A stretch of 64,000 nucleotides of DNA from Diphasiastrum complanatum (Eukaryota > Streptophyta > Lycopodiopsida > Lycopodiales > Lycopodiaceae), in NCBI GenBank assembly GCA_029204225.1, contig CM055108.1, forward strand, positions 48,054,897-48,118,896, given 5' to 3'. Below the pieces are notes generated by a model, which did no database searches, was not told the DNA's origin, and worked only from the letters and a program-made list of their open reading frames with translations. Each line of letters opens with the position of its first letter. Within the stretch, counting starts at the first letter, position 1. A program made the position numbers and the translations under genes. Below are positions 34,640 to 46,000 of this stretch, in pieces.

Positions 34640-37600
34640 ACCGTGGAGAACCACTTTTTGTTTAAAGAGCTGAAGGTGGCAGTCCCATGCTGTTTGTGTC
34701 AACGCTGCCCCAGCTTTTCTGCACCTGATCTTATGTCGGTGTTTTTGTACCATATTTTTCTTTCTTATATCCTCTTATTCTATTCATTGTCATTTCCAGA
34801 GACAACTTCAGTGAGGTTTTCAGGTAACTATTGATTAATTTTTAATTTGATAGGCCAATTTCAAAATCCTTAATAGTTCTCAAGATGGAAATGCAATTTT
34901 GATTGGATATGGTCGATACAATATAAGCATTATCAACATGACATATTATTATGATGTAATTCAATTTGAGGTTTTCCAACCTTCTGTAAAATATGCAATA
35001 CAATGTTTGTAAGATCTTCTGAGAGTAGTGGAAACTCAACTTTATTTTTCCTCTCGAAATGTGAAACATTGTTAGATTGAAATTTGGGAAATTGATCTAC
35101 CTCCTTCATTAGGAGTGGAATTTTTTTTTGAAACAATAGAATACATTTATCAATGCATTTTTTGTGTTTGATACAATCTTATGACTCACATTTTTTTGTT
35201 TTTACAGAATTTTATTTGATTTTGTTAAAAAGAAACAAATTGAGTTTCATGTTGAGCTTGTAGACGAATATGCTTTCTAAAATAAATAAATAAAATAATA
35301 ATAAGTAAACTATAAGAAATAGTGGCATAGATGATTTTTCTTGAAAAAATACATGATAGATTTGTTAAATAATGGATATATTTTTCTCCAATACATCCAA
35401 GTATAGGCTTGTTCTCTACATTTTTCTTATCTATTATCTACTTTAAAATAGGAGCACCAACTTACATAACTCTAAATAAGACTATTACATTCAAAATACA
35501 ACATCAAAACTCCAAAATGAAGAGATGTCATTGGAAGCATGTACAAATGAAATAGAGGTCCATATTGATGAGATAGAGAATAGGATATAAGCCATGGGCC
35601 ATGTAACACTTCAAATAGGGCATGTGACATTTCAAATAAGGCACAAGATATTTTATATTAGATCATTATGGGCCACATAATATGTAATATGAAACAAGAT
35701 GAGGTTGAGGATCAAGATATAGGTTATAGGCACATGGATCGAAGATCAGCATATATCTCATGGATCATGAGCCACCAGAAAGGAGATGCTAGCACATGAT
35801 TTTCTTGATGTAGCAAAAATTTCAATAAACTTATGGCACAAGCATATGACAAGTGATAAATGATTTCACGGTTTAAGATCAAGCTAGTAATCAACTTAAG
35901 TAGGTAAAACCAACTCATGAAACATTGGTACAACCATTTATAGAAGAGTTAAAATTTTGAAAGATTTTCAACATCAACATTTGCTATACCTTACAATATT
36001 GCAACATTTAGTAGTTTGAATCCTTGATTTTGTGAAGATGCAAATATTATGAGTCAGTAATCACTTAACGATGCATTTTGTACCATGGCATAAAAAAGAG
36101 GCCAATTGGTAAAGTTACACCAATTACACCTCAAAGCATCCATTCTTTTATTGAGCACATTTTTAGTTAAAAGCATGTCTTTGAACACACATGAAAGTTC
36201 TAGCGTGGAGATGTGATTAGAAAAAGTCAAAAGCATCAAAATGTCTACAAAAAATCTATTAAAGGCAAACTCCTTTAGTTAAAAAAATCACTGAAGCAAT
36301 CAATAGGTATTAAGACTTATTGTGAAAAGGGCCCTACTATATAAGCCTTCTTCTCTTTGTATTTCATGTGCTTCAATCTCATTTTTAGGAGTTTTGTTTT
36401 CAAATGGTGTTTGAGAGCAAAAGAGAAGGTTGTGAAAATGGGAATGCCATTTTCTATCTTGTTTATTGTTTCATGCAATTTGATTTTGCAAATAAGAAAC
36501 ACTCTTTCGCTTTAATTTTCATAGCATGGTGAATGTGTGGAAAAAAGCTTGACTATGGACATTTCTCTTTTGCTTCCTACTTGCAAGGTACCATGTAATC
36601 TGCTGCCTTCATATCTATGCAAGTGACAGACTCATTGTCATCGTCTTGATACATTCGATGGATGGTTGAACCGATGGCTTAACGGCAATTGAAAAACCTT
36701 TGCCCACACCTCGTTTCTCTCATTCTATGCTCTTTACTCTCATCCCTTTGGGATCAATTACATCTTCAAGAGGGCATTAGGCTTTCTAGCTAGCATGCAA
36801 AGCAAGCCATTGAGTCGTAGAATTTAGAGAGAATGGTAAACATGGTAAAAGTGGCTCTGACAATGAGAGACATCTAACCTTGTGCATAGTCTTAGTAGTA
36901 GTTTCTAATGTCTCTTCCCTTGCTAATAGTCCTTTCTTCATGATATAATGGGCTACCACCTTGATCAAAAGTCGTGATGACACTCTTCAAAGTGTTTAGT
37001 GAATTTCATTCTTGAACATGCTTTTATAATTGGATGGATTTTGCACTACACCCTACTCGTCCATGGATCTTCCAAACTCTTCTTGCCTCTAGTTAACATT
37101 CACAATCCTATTATATTTTAGCTTGTTTTTATGATACTAAATATGTTTGACCTCTATGATTTTTATTCATAAAGTGCTAAAGGAAAAAAAGAAAGAAAGT
37201 CTACCCGTATTCAAGAAAATATTTTAACAATGTAGAAAAGTCCAAGTTGAAATGGACGTGAAAAAATCTCCTCTAAACAAAAAATAACCATAATCTAAAA
37301 GGGATTCTGGTCCCAGAAGGATTCTAATTATCTCACAACTTATCATACTAAAAAGCTAGAAATGAAAAGGACCTTAAAGATACCTTACACATTGTATCAT
37401 GCAGGCATACCACAATAATTCAATTTGCTAGGTCTCTAAGAAACAAGTTCCCATTTCATTTTTTGAAGTTATAAGAAATTGTTGGTAGTCTCATGATATA
37501 CCACTTATGTGACTCAAAACGTTGTAATCTTCCATTTGTTAAACCAACAAGCTAGAGCACAAAAGATACTCCAAGAGACAAAAGCAACACTCACTAAAAA

Positions 37601-38599
37601 GTAAAAGTGTGCATTTACCTACTATTCTGAAATTTAAACATTTGCACTATGAATACTAGAAAGTCTATGTTGTGTATCATTAGTTTATTATATTTTGCTT
37701 TCTATAATGCATGTGCAGTTTAATATTCTTAACATAATGGCAGGTGCACATGGCACCTTGGGAAAACTAGAGGACTAGCTTCTCTATGCCCTAGAGAGAC
37801 CATTTCTCTCTCCTAGGATCATGATGTTGGATTCTCACTACATATATATACTCAGAGGTGAGGTGTTGGTCTTCTTGGACGATCCATCTCTAGTTGGTTG
37901 GGTTGTTAGTCTATCTCATGTTCCCTTTCCTAGCTTGAGCTTAATTAGTTTTGGGAGGTACTAAAAATAAGTTTATCAAATTAGCAATGAAGTAGAATCC
38001 AAGAAAATCTTCCTAATTATTGCAAAAAATCAAGCCTATTATAAATTTCCTCTATTTAGGTAAAAACGATGACATACAATAGAAGAGGTATTGAGCAAGA
38101 GTAGAATTCAAAGGGATAATGCAAAGAAATAGGAGTGAAAATCTCATGTAGGAGCACCATGGAAAGACACCTCAAGATGGAAAGTGCCTTCAACATCAGG
38201 AGCTTTTAAAATCTATGTTTGATACCAAGAAAGATAGCAATGGGGATGATGGAGAAAACCACAAGCCGCGAGGAAGTGTTGTCTCACAATATATTCTAGA
38301 AAGAAAAAAAACTTGTTCTCTCTTCCTCACCTCCCAAACAATGTCCCTTTGGGACTATAAAATAATCCCACATTGAATCCAAATGAGATGGGGAATGCAA
38401 ACAAGGGTCCACCACTGAGCTCTATCTAGAGATAGAGAGTGAAAGGCTCCCTTTCTCATGGGCCTTCTTTCTTCCTTGAAAAGCGAACCTTTTTACAAGC
38501 ACACAACTTAGTTCACAATGCATGGCACTTCTAAGATCCTAGGCTCACAATGCCTTGTGTAAAGAGAGAAAGTCTCTCGAGCAAAAAGATAAAATTTCT

Positions 38600-38603
<4 letters not shown>
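34640..38603. other. Intergenic, AT-rich, no gene seen
   Basis: Follows the CRTISO stop codon. The first few hundred bases should hold its 3' UTR, but no clear AATAAA was found close to the stop (AATAAATAAATAAA at about 35,282 is 640 bases away). No open frame resembles a known protein. Confidence 0.55.

Positions 38604-38691
<88 letters not shown>
38604..38691. repeat. (GA)n microsatellite
   Basis: Pure GA tract of 44 repeats. Frames encoding alternating ER or SL on either strand are artefacts. Confidence 0.95.
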
Positions 38692-38693
<2 letters not shown>

Positions 38694-39037
38694 CACACAC
38701 TTCCTCTTGACAATTTCACCAAATTTTCTCAAATTAAGTCTATAATGTAGGACATTGATTTAGGAGCTCAAATCGACCACCTCCTGAGCATGTAAATGGA
38801 TACAAATTATCACCTAGCTATGTAGAAAGAGGTGGGACACGTGGTCAACCACAAAAGCGGCCATGTGGCATGATCCAAACTAGTTAAATTTTGACAATTT
38901 TCACACTCTTCAAAAACTAACATAGATTTGCTAATTACTCCAAGGGCTGATCTAAAATTAATGAATTTTGCTAACTTCCTTAAAAATAATCACATTCACA
39001 CCTCGATATGGTGTGTTATATGATAAGGTCTTCATGC

Positions 39038-39039
<2 letters not shown>

Positions 39040-39115
<76 letters not shown>
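39040..39115. repeat. (GA)n microsatellite
   Basis: Pure GA tract of 38 repeats, only about 350 bases from the previous one and in the same orientation. Confidence 0.95.
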
Positions 39116-39117
<2 letters not shown>

Positions 39118-41005
39118 CTGCCTACCCACATGAGGCTTTTTGCACCCTGGGTCTTGGTTGTACAAAAATGCACAAACACAACCGAGTGGCCAAATTAAAA
39201 AAAGTGAGTGCCAAGAATGGGCACTGCCCTATATGGGCAAAAGCTAATTTAGGGGGCCACTTATTGGGTTTCTCATCTGGCCACGAATTGATTATTCAAA
39301 GCTTATCCGCTCAAGATGTACATCAATGCTTATCAATGCAATATAATATTCAATGTAAGCTTTGTTAGGCCCAAAAGGAGCTATTAGCCTTAAGAACAAG
39401 GTGGTTCCCCCTTTAGGTCTTCCAATGTACCCAAATAAGGATAATATGCCAACAAAAGGGCCCAAATACATTTAATAAGGCTCAACAAGGGCTAACCATC
39501 CTTCAAGTAGTAGAGCTTAAGCCTTAGCCTTCTCTTTGTTAATGTGATCCTTGGGATTCCATTTGCTAGGTCTCATGTGCACAATCCACATGAATCCATG
39601 CTCTATTCAATGCTTTGTATCATTTGCTCATTTCTAAAGTAATCTTTTGTTTCTTATAGATATGCTATCTTGATTGTTTTCTATTTCTCTTGCTTCTAGC
39701 TTTAATTCCAATCTTATTGCTATTTGCTTGGATTTGGCACATGACACAAAGGTTTTACTTCATCATTATTCCAGCTTCCACTGTATCTAGTTCGTGTTGA
39801 TTTTCGTTGTTGTGATAATTTTTCATCTACATCTCCCTCTCTTGCCGGCCTTGCTTGCTTCCAACTTCCTTGAGTTCCTTGTGGCATTTCATTGCAGTTT
39901 GCATTATCTTCACGTTCGTCATATCATGTGTTTGTTTGAATACTATCATGTCTTTGCTCTTGGGCCAATTTTCGAGTAGTAGGATTACACAACATGTATG
40001 CATTTGAATCTCGTTATATCCTTCAACCGTTCTTCTTAGAGAAGTAGTAGTTGATGTTTTGGCATGGTTGGTTCTTTTTTAGTTTGACAAGTAAACTTTT
40101 GCAATAAAATCAAAAGAGAATTAGTGAAGTTTTTGGTGTAATAAGCAACAATGCTTGAAAGTTGAAAGCAAAACTTTGCGTTGAACACACTGACATGTGG
40201 CATCATCCGTAACTATGTCAATTCTATTCTCATGAATGCTTACATGTGCCTCAATACATTGTAGAGTTAGACTACAAGACTTGCTACAATACAATCGGTA
40301 TTGCCGCATACTACTATCATACCCTGGATAAACATTGTACGCTCATGGATGACATGGCAAAAGACTTGTTCTCCTCTAACCTTTCTTCCATCCTGCTCAA
40401 AATCACACCCTTAACCTCTTGCCCTTGAGCAACCACCTTCCCAAGGAGGAACGCCCTTGAGGCAGGGCCCTCCACCCCCCATAATGTCAAGCAAGTATTG
40501 AAGACTATGTCGAATTTAATTTTTTTTTTAGGCTAATGGTAGTGCTAGTGGGTCAAATGCATGTGATTGCAAAGTATGCAAGCCTCAGCCCTTGTAATTA
40601 TATAAATGTTATAGATTGGGATTTTATTGCCTATGTGGAGTGTGGTGCATGTTGTGCAATTAAGCTCCTAGACAGAATGGCTTCAGAGGGTGTCAAATTC
40701 TCTCTAAACTTACTTACAAACAACAAAGTATCTTACAACGGTTGGTCACAAATCTCAAACTTTATTCAATTCTTAGCAAGTACATGATAACATGATCAAG
40801 CACGAAACCCTTTGGTATTTCCCCCCCAACCTTTGCCGCATAGAATGTGATTTGGAATGTCTCTCTCTAGTCTCATGACTTGTAGACAACTCTCAAGTAC
40901 CCCTTAATCTTGACACATCCTAATGTTTACACATGGCAAACTCCATGCATGGTTGACACTTGCCAGTTGGCAGTACCCTGACATAGGGAATCGAGTAGGC
41001 TAATT
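39116..41005. other. Intergenic, no gene seen
   Basis: Scattered short open frames without recognisable protein similarity and no clear transposon domain. Base composition resembles the surrounding intergenic DNA. Confidence 0.5.
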
Positions 41006-41152
41006 ACATGTGTCACTCATATATTAGACCAAACGTCCTAGTGAGCATATGACACATGTCATGTTGACCGATCAACTCTGACATGTCACTCGTACACTGG
41101 ACCAAGTGTTCGAATGAGCATATGTCACATGTCCTGTTGACCAATCAACTAT
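41006..41152. repeat. Tandem duplication, ~74-bp unit
   Basis: Two adjacent copies, 41006-41080 and 41081-41152, share ACATG, TCACTC, GACCAA, GAGCATATG and TGTTGACC in the same order with about ten differences. Downstream of the DUF247 gene. Confidence 0.75.
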
Positions 41153-41278
41153 CCTATGTTTTAGGAAGTCAATCCAGCCATCCTAGTTTATGACACAATA
41201 CCCTAAACCCAAGCTTAGCATGTGACTATGAGGTCCAATTACTCTAATTTATAGTTTATTTACACAAAAGACACTGCA

Positions 41279-41448
41279 GGCGGGTGACTCAGCCATTTTA
41301 GTAATTGCAAAATGTACACTTGTCTATGACAAGTGTGAAAAAGTGAGATAGGGAGTGAAAGCTATAACAAAGGCGGGTGACTTAGCCATTTCAATAATCA
41401 CAAAATGTACCTTTGTGTAAAAGAACTATAAATAAATGAGATAGGGAT
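41279..41448. repeat. Interrupted tandem duplication, ~76-bp unit
   Basis: Copies at 41279-41355 and 41372-41448 both begin GGCGGGTGACT and end GAGATAGGGA. They lie just beyond the 3' end of the DUF247 gene and may fall in its 3' UTR. Confidence 0.75.
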
Positions 41449-41593
41449 GTTACGAAGTTGCCCCCCGAACCTTGTGTGCATCAATCCTAGAAAGACCTCC
41501 TTGACAGGTTTTTTCTATAGAAAATCAAGTGATGATGAACACCCATGTGTAGTCTCTTACCATGGATTAGTAAAACAACATATTTATTGATGA

Positions 41594-43057
41594 TCAATGA
41601 GGAGGAGGAAAATGAGGCCTCATATGATCGGAACCTATAATGGCTGTGTAAGTCTGAATACATGTGGCAATAGTTACAATGCTAACTGCCAAGGCAGAGA
41701 TGGCGTACCATGGTCTAGAACAGAACAAGAGTTTGAATTCAGCCAACATCACATTCTTCTTCGATTTGCAATGCTTCACAATCTCTGCCTTCATTTCATG
41801 GAATGCATCTGATGAAGGGATTATGTCCAATGCTTCTTCCAAGTCATTCCACACTTGGAATACTTTTGTATCATTGCCAAGGTGGTTCACAAGAACACCG
41901 TGTTTGGTTAGTAATTTCACATCATTCGGACCACCAATGAGGTCTAGCATCAGCTGCACATAGTCTCCGAACATGCATGCAGGAGTTTTGTACAAGGCTT
42001 CATACAACGCAATATTGCGGAGAATTGGTCCTGTTAGATCACCCATAATTATTACAGGTAGGCACAGACACCCATTCTGGAATGCAATGTCATCCAACGT
42101 GCCTGAAACAGCTCGAATCTCAATTCCAGACGCCTTCAGATTTGTTGCTGACTCAACATGAATGTAGTCCTGCAAATAGTAATCTCCAGACTCTTTCGAG
42201 ATGCCCCTCAATCCACAAGTCATATTGTAAATGCAATCCAAGATGTGCTCACATTTGCCTAATCTACCTTCAGGATAGGCCAAGTTTAGATACTCTATAA
42301 TGGTCTGCTCCTCTCCATCAGCTTGTTTGATTTTATCAGTCAACGGGGCAATACATTCCAGTGCCGCCTTCAAAATATAGTCTAAAACCCGATCAGAGCT
42401 TAGCGCGTTTTCAGATTTGTTATCAGACCCATTCGCGTGGTGATGGATACAGTTTTCGACGACGTTCCTCAATAGAGCCATTGGTATCTGATTTTCAAGC
42501 AGGGCAATATCCCTCTCCACCTGTAATGATTCCAATCTTGCCCGTACTCGCCTTGAACAGAATAAAGATCGGAGGGCAGGGTTGGTGAAGCTTCTTTCCC
42601 ATGAAAGCCAGTCAAACACTAAAACGAAGAATAGAGCATCTAAAAGTAATATATATTTCACCTCAGTTGTATTGAAATTGCTCAAACGATCATGCAGACC
42701 ATACGATTTTAGTAGGCTCACAGGGTCAACGACTACATCATCACAAAAGTTATCCCACTTTGGTCCTAGCAACCCGAATGCTGCAGCTGTAGATAGTTTT
42801 ATAGCCTCTGATTCGGCAGTGCAAAGGTTCTCACGGTTGTGGAGGCCAAACCGCCATTCTACTGGAGTGAAGTGCCCAAGTTTTTGGTAGTATTCTGGTA
42901 TTTTCAATATGGAAATACTTTCTTCACCTCGATCCTCATTACTTTCAAGACGCACATTTCGAACTTTGGAAACCCAATCCAGTGTTTGAGCTTCAACATC
43001 AGAATCATCTCTTGCCCCCATGTTCTGGCAATGTCCAGCCATAATGTGGGGTGTCAT
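41594..43057 (-). CDS. DUF247 (UPF0481) family protein
   Basis: An intact frame of 487 codons from the first in-frame ATG (43055-43057). The open frame reaches 43201 upstream without another ATG, bounded by TAG, which could also be a splice acceptor (TTATTGTAG). DUF247 proteins are plant membrane-anchored proteins, mostly of unknown role, one grass pair taking part in self-incompatibility. Family features: an early tryptophan segment (DWVSKVR), ISILKIPEYYQ, FTPVEWRFGLHN, the signature ERDIALLENQIPMALL in the middle, and a C-terminal FCSRPWYAISALAVSIVTIAT membrane segment with a short tail. Length and single-exon form are usual for the family. The preferred start leaves about 25 residues before the tryptophan, as in relatives. 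Neighbours are repeats; no operon-like context applies. Confidence 0.88.
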   Translation of the reverse strand: MTPHIMAGHCQNMGARDDSDVEAQTLDWVSKVRNVRLESNEDRGEESISILKIPEYYQKLGHFTPVEWRFGLHNRENLCTAESEAIKLSTAAAFGLLGPKWDNFCDDVVVDPVSLLKSYGLHDRLSNFNTTEVKYILLLDALFFVLVFDWLSWERSFTNPALRSLFCSRRVRARLESLQVERDIALLENQIPMALLRNVVENCIHHHANGSDNKSENALSSDRVLDYILKAALECIAPLTDKIKQADGEEQTIIEYLNLAYPEGRLGKCEHILDCIYNMTCGLRGISKESGDYYLQDYIHVESATNLKASGIEIRAVSGTLDDIAFQNGCLCLPVIIMGDLTGPILRNIALYEALYKTPACMFGDYVQLMLDLIGGPNDVKLLTKHGVLVNHLGNDTKVFQVWNDLEEALDIIPSSDAFHEMKAEIVKHCKSKKNVMLAEFKLLFCSRPWYAISALAVSIVTIATCIQTYTAIIGSDHMRPHFPPPH

Positions 43058-43201
43058 GTCCAAACGATTCAACAATTCAAGCTCAGAAAACCAACCAAAA
43101 GCCCAGATCGATATTACACAATGTGATTGTGCTTCAACTGCATTTGCAAGAGAACTGGTCTCATCCAGATGATTCACATGTAGCAAATCTTGACCTTGAC
43201 T

Positions 43202-44084
43202 CTACAATAATGTGTTGAGGCACATGTAAGCATTCATGGCAGCAGCAATGAGGATGATGCCTCCTGTCAATGTGTTCAATGCACGCTTCTGCTTTCAACT
43301 CTAGCAATCAATGTTGCTCTTAAAAAATGTTTTTAATTAAATACCTTCAAGCATTTGTTGTGAAAACAAATTGTTGAGCATATTTTTAAATCTTAAATTT
43401 TCTCAAAGCATTGACTATTGCTAAGTTTGTTGATATGTTGTATCCTTGAAATCAGGAAGGACATGTTTTCACATTTTGTCACTTCTAACATATACCCTTT
43501 AAGGAAGTGCCAATAAACGCATTGAGGTGTGAATAGAATAGAGCAATAGACAAAAATTAAGGTTGCCCTATGACATTTGTTACGGCTAAAAAAATATGCC
43601 TTTTGAAATGGGAATTTTTCTTTTTTTCTTTTTTTCAAAGGACATTTTCCTTTATGACAATCTTGCCTTCATAGGAGAAGATTTTAGGTATCTTGTCATA
43701 GAATATTCTTTCAAAAGAAAAGGCTACCCTCAATCTACAACACTAGGACACTCATAGCCTTCAATTCATTAATTAGCTACCAACTAAGTCACCAACTTAG
43801 TTAGCAGTATTACTCTTAAACCTTGAGCACTGAGACTCTCATAGCCTTCATTCATTAGTTAGCAGTAGTACTCTTAAACCTTGGAACTCATTGCTCAATC
43901 TTGAGTCATTGGCATTTGCTAACTAAGTTCTTGACTCCTTTTAGAGTCTAGTTTACATCAACTAGTAATTTATTCTCGGTTTTTTGTTTGGATTCTTATT
44001 TTAAATTTGTAGCCCTTGATTTTAGCTTCCTAGAGGTATCGAGTTTTCTTAGCTCTACTTACAACAACTTTCTTGGAAATAGGA
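43202..44084. other. Intergenic, upstream of DUF247 gene
   Basis: Should include the DUF247 promoter. A roughly 60-base segment with CTCATAGCCTTCA and ACTCTTAAACCTTG occurs twice (about 43752-43822 and 43835-43883) with an internal difference in length. No gene seen. Confidence 0.5.
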
Positions 44085-44760
44085 TTAAAAAATCCTATAA
44101 GCTTTACTATTTTCACTATAACCAACAAAGATGCCCTTGAATGAAGTAGCATCTTCCTTCTTCCTTACTTCTAAAGGAATGTGTACATAACAAGTACAGC
44201 CAGCAACTTTCAAAGCACTAAGATTTGGCTTTTTGCCATACAATGCTTCAAAAGGTGTGATTCCTCCAATGGAACTATTAGTCATTCTATTGCATAGAAA
44301 GTTTGCACATAAAATAGCTTCTCCGCAAATGAAATAGGAAGAGATGCATCTAACCTCAATGCCTTAGCACACTCACATAAGGTTCTATTTTTCCTTTCGG
44401 CCATTCCATTTTGTTGAGGAGTGTATGTGCATGTAAATTCTCTCCTAATGCCATTAGCGCCACAAAACTCATTCATCCTATTGAAGTTGTACTCCTTCTA
44501 TTATCTATGGTTTTGGGTAGTCCAATTGCAAGCTCCTTTGTCACCATGGTCTCCATAGCTTTGAAGTTAGGATGGCCTAACCTTTTGTGCCACAATTCCA
44601 CTTGAGTGAGCTCCTCCCTTGCCATATTCACACTTCCAACCATAATTGCATTTATCAAGGTTCTAGAAATGATCTCGACCCAATTGTACATATTCTGTTG
44701 GCCCTCATATGATTCACCCAACATGGCAAAGATCTGCAAAGGAATCCTCATTAGATGTGC
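44085..44760 (-). pseudogene. Ty1/copia integrase remnant with internal deletion
   Basis: Minus-strand pieces in order: LTQVELWHKRLGHPNFKAM (pre-integrase HxRLGH motif, around 44590-44620), then directly MNEFCGANGIRREFTCTYTPQQNGMAERKNRT (44390-44476), then PFEALYGKKPNLSALKVAGC and FKGIFVGYSENSKAYRIF (44085-44270). The middle of the integrase core, with the first two catalytic acids, is missing between the first two pieces, and single stops separate the others. No reverse transcriptase follows. Confidence 0.85.
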
Positions 44761-44764
44761 CCTT

Positions 44765-45250
44765 CTTTCTGTGTGTATACTTTGTCAAGTACGCACAAGC
44801 AGTTGCTATTCCTTGCATTTGATGGCTTCCAACAAAATATCATCTTAATTCTTCCATATGTCTACAGTTGTGTCGAGGAACTTTGCATACGGCTGCTGCA
44901 ACATATTGGTCAGCTTCTTGGGTTTCTCCTTATGGCCACTTGGAAATCCAAAGGCATTAAGATTGCTGCCAGACAGATATACATATAGCTAAAAATTTTG
45001 CAAGTTGATCCGGAATGTCAGCTGTTTATTATCGAAGTTCTCATATGCCTGGAACATGAGATATAGTCTCTTGTGGCCTTTCCACTTAGGAATGTCAAAA
45101 TCTAACACTTGGAAAAGAGTTTCGACTTGTGTGTACCACTGGAGCATGTGTGTACCACTAGAGCATGGTTATCATCTTCACATTTGATGAGGTTCAGTGT
45201 CTTTGGCATCTCTGGTATCTCTTCATTGTGATCAGAATCCGATTTGGCCA
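44765..45250 (-). pseudogene. Unrecognised protein-like remnant next to copia fragment
   Basis: On the minus strand, 44,990-45,130 reads as VLDFDIPKWKGHKRLYLMF and YENFDNKQLTFRINLQNF in one frame. A stop and then further protein-like sequence follow towards 44,780 (PYAKFLDTTVDIW). An in-frame stop at about 44,987 and others show it is broken. It abuts the copia integrase piece but does not look like copia gag. I cannot name the family; a captured host gene fragment is possible. Confidence 0.35.
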
Positions 45251-45289
45251 TTTTTTTGCAATTTCTAGTTTTTTCTAGAACAGTGTCGG

Positions 45290-45832
45290 ATGGGGCTGTC
45301 GGATGTAGCATCGGCTACAGTGTCGGATGCAGAGTTGTTGGGTGTAGGTGGAAATGCACTGTCGGATGTAGATGTATATGGAGGGTCGGATGTGATGTCG
45401 GATGTAGAGTTGTCGGATATAAAAAAGTCGCTGTTGGATGTAAATCCAAAGTATAAATGGATGCAACATGCTGCAAGGAAACTTCAAGCAAAAAACTACA
45501 AAGAAAGTACAAATAGTGTGGAAGTGGATGCTAAACGCCAAAAAGATAGAATTTTTCAGAAAAAACTAGACTTTTTTAAAAAGGTTAAAACTTTGAAGTT
45601 TTGTGTTGTGGCAGTAGATGTAAGTGTAGTAGCTATGGAGCATGGAACATATGATAGAACGATCAATGATAATCAGTTTTGTATGAAAAATCGCCAGAAA
45701 ATTTGCCAATCGGACATGAACACTCTCAAAAAGTGTGAAGTAGAAATGACTTGGGCGTCCGATGTATTTATAAAAAAATTTAGGTCAGGCCTCAGATGTA
45801 ACTCATTGGATGTAATGGATCGTCGGATCTGA
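45290..45832 (+). CDS. Hypothetical 180-residue ORF with SDV repeats
   Basis: The longest unexplained plus-strand frame between 43 and 48 kb. The first 50 residues repeat the tripeptide SDV/SDA (LSDV, VSDA, LSDV, GSDV, MSDV, LSDI), encoded by a degenerate TCGGATGTAG minisatellite that continues outside the frame to about 46,000. The rest is lysine rich (RKLQAKNYKES, FQKKLDFFKKVKTLKF) without a recognisable domain, signal peptide or membrane segment. Because the repeat extends beyond the ORF in other frames, the frame may be an accident. No family recognised. Confidence 0.25.
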   Translation: MGLSDVASATVSDAELLGVGGNALSDVDVYGGSDVMSDVELSDIKKSLLDVNPKYKWMQHAARKLQAKNYKESTNSVEVDAKRQKDRIFQKKLDFFKKVKTLKFCVVAVDVSVVAMEHGTYDRTINDNQFCMKNRQKICQSDMNTLKKCEVEMTWASDVFIKKFRSGLRCNSLDVMDRRI

Positions 45833-46000
45833 ACATCGATTTTGATCCTTGGATGTGAATCTGTAGTCTACTCGTTGGATCTAAAGATGGTCGTCAGATA
45901 TAAATTTGTCAGATGTAGATCGTCGGATCTAATCATTGGTTGTACTCGTCGATTTTGATTGTAGGACATAAGTTGTTGGATCTATGCACTCGTCGGTTTA
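45290..46000. repeat. Degenerate TCGGATGTAG minisatellite
   Basis: TCGGATGTAG or close forms (TCGGATGCAG, TTGGATGTAA, TCGGATCTAA) recur about 15 times, densely at 45290-45445 and again at 45800-46000, with a unit near 10-15 bases plus spacers. Confidence 0.65.

Noticed and set aside
38508-39198. ER-repeat and SL-repeat frames
   Set aside because: Artefacts of the (GA)n tracts.
41597-43126. Several plus-strand frames of 62-102 codons
   Set aside because: All lie opposite the DUF247 coding sequence and show no protein similarity.
43058-43201. N-terminal extension of the DUF247 frame from a TTG codon
   Set aside because: No ATG upstream; the ATG at 43057 gives a normal family N-terminus. An upstream exon remains possible but is not supported.
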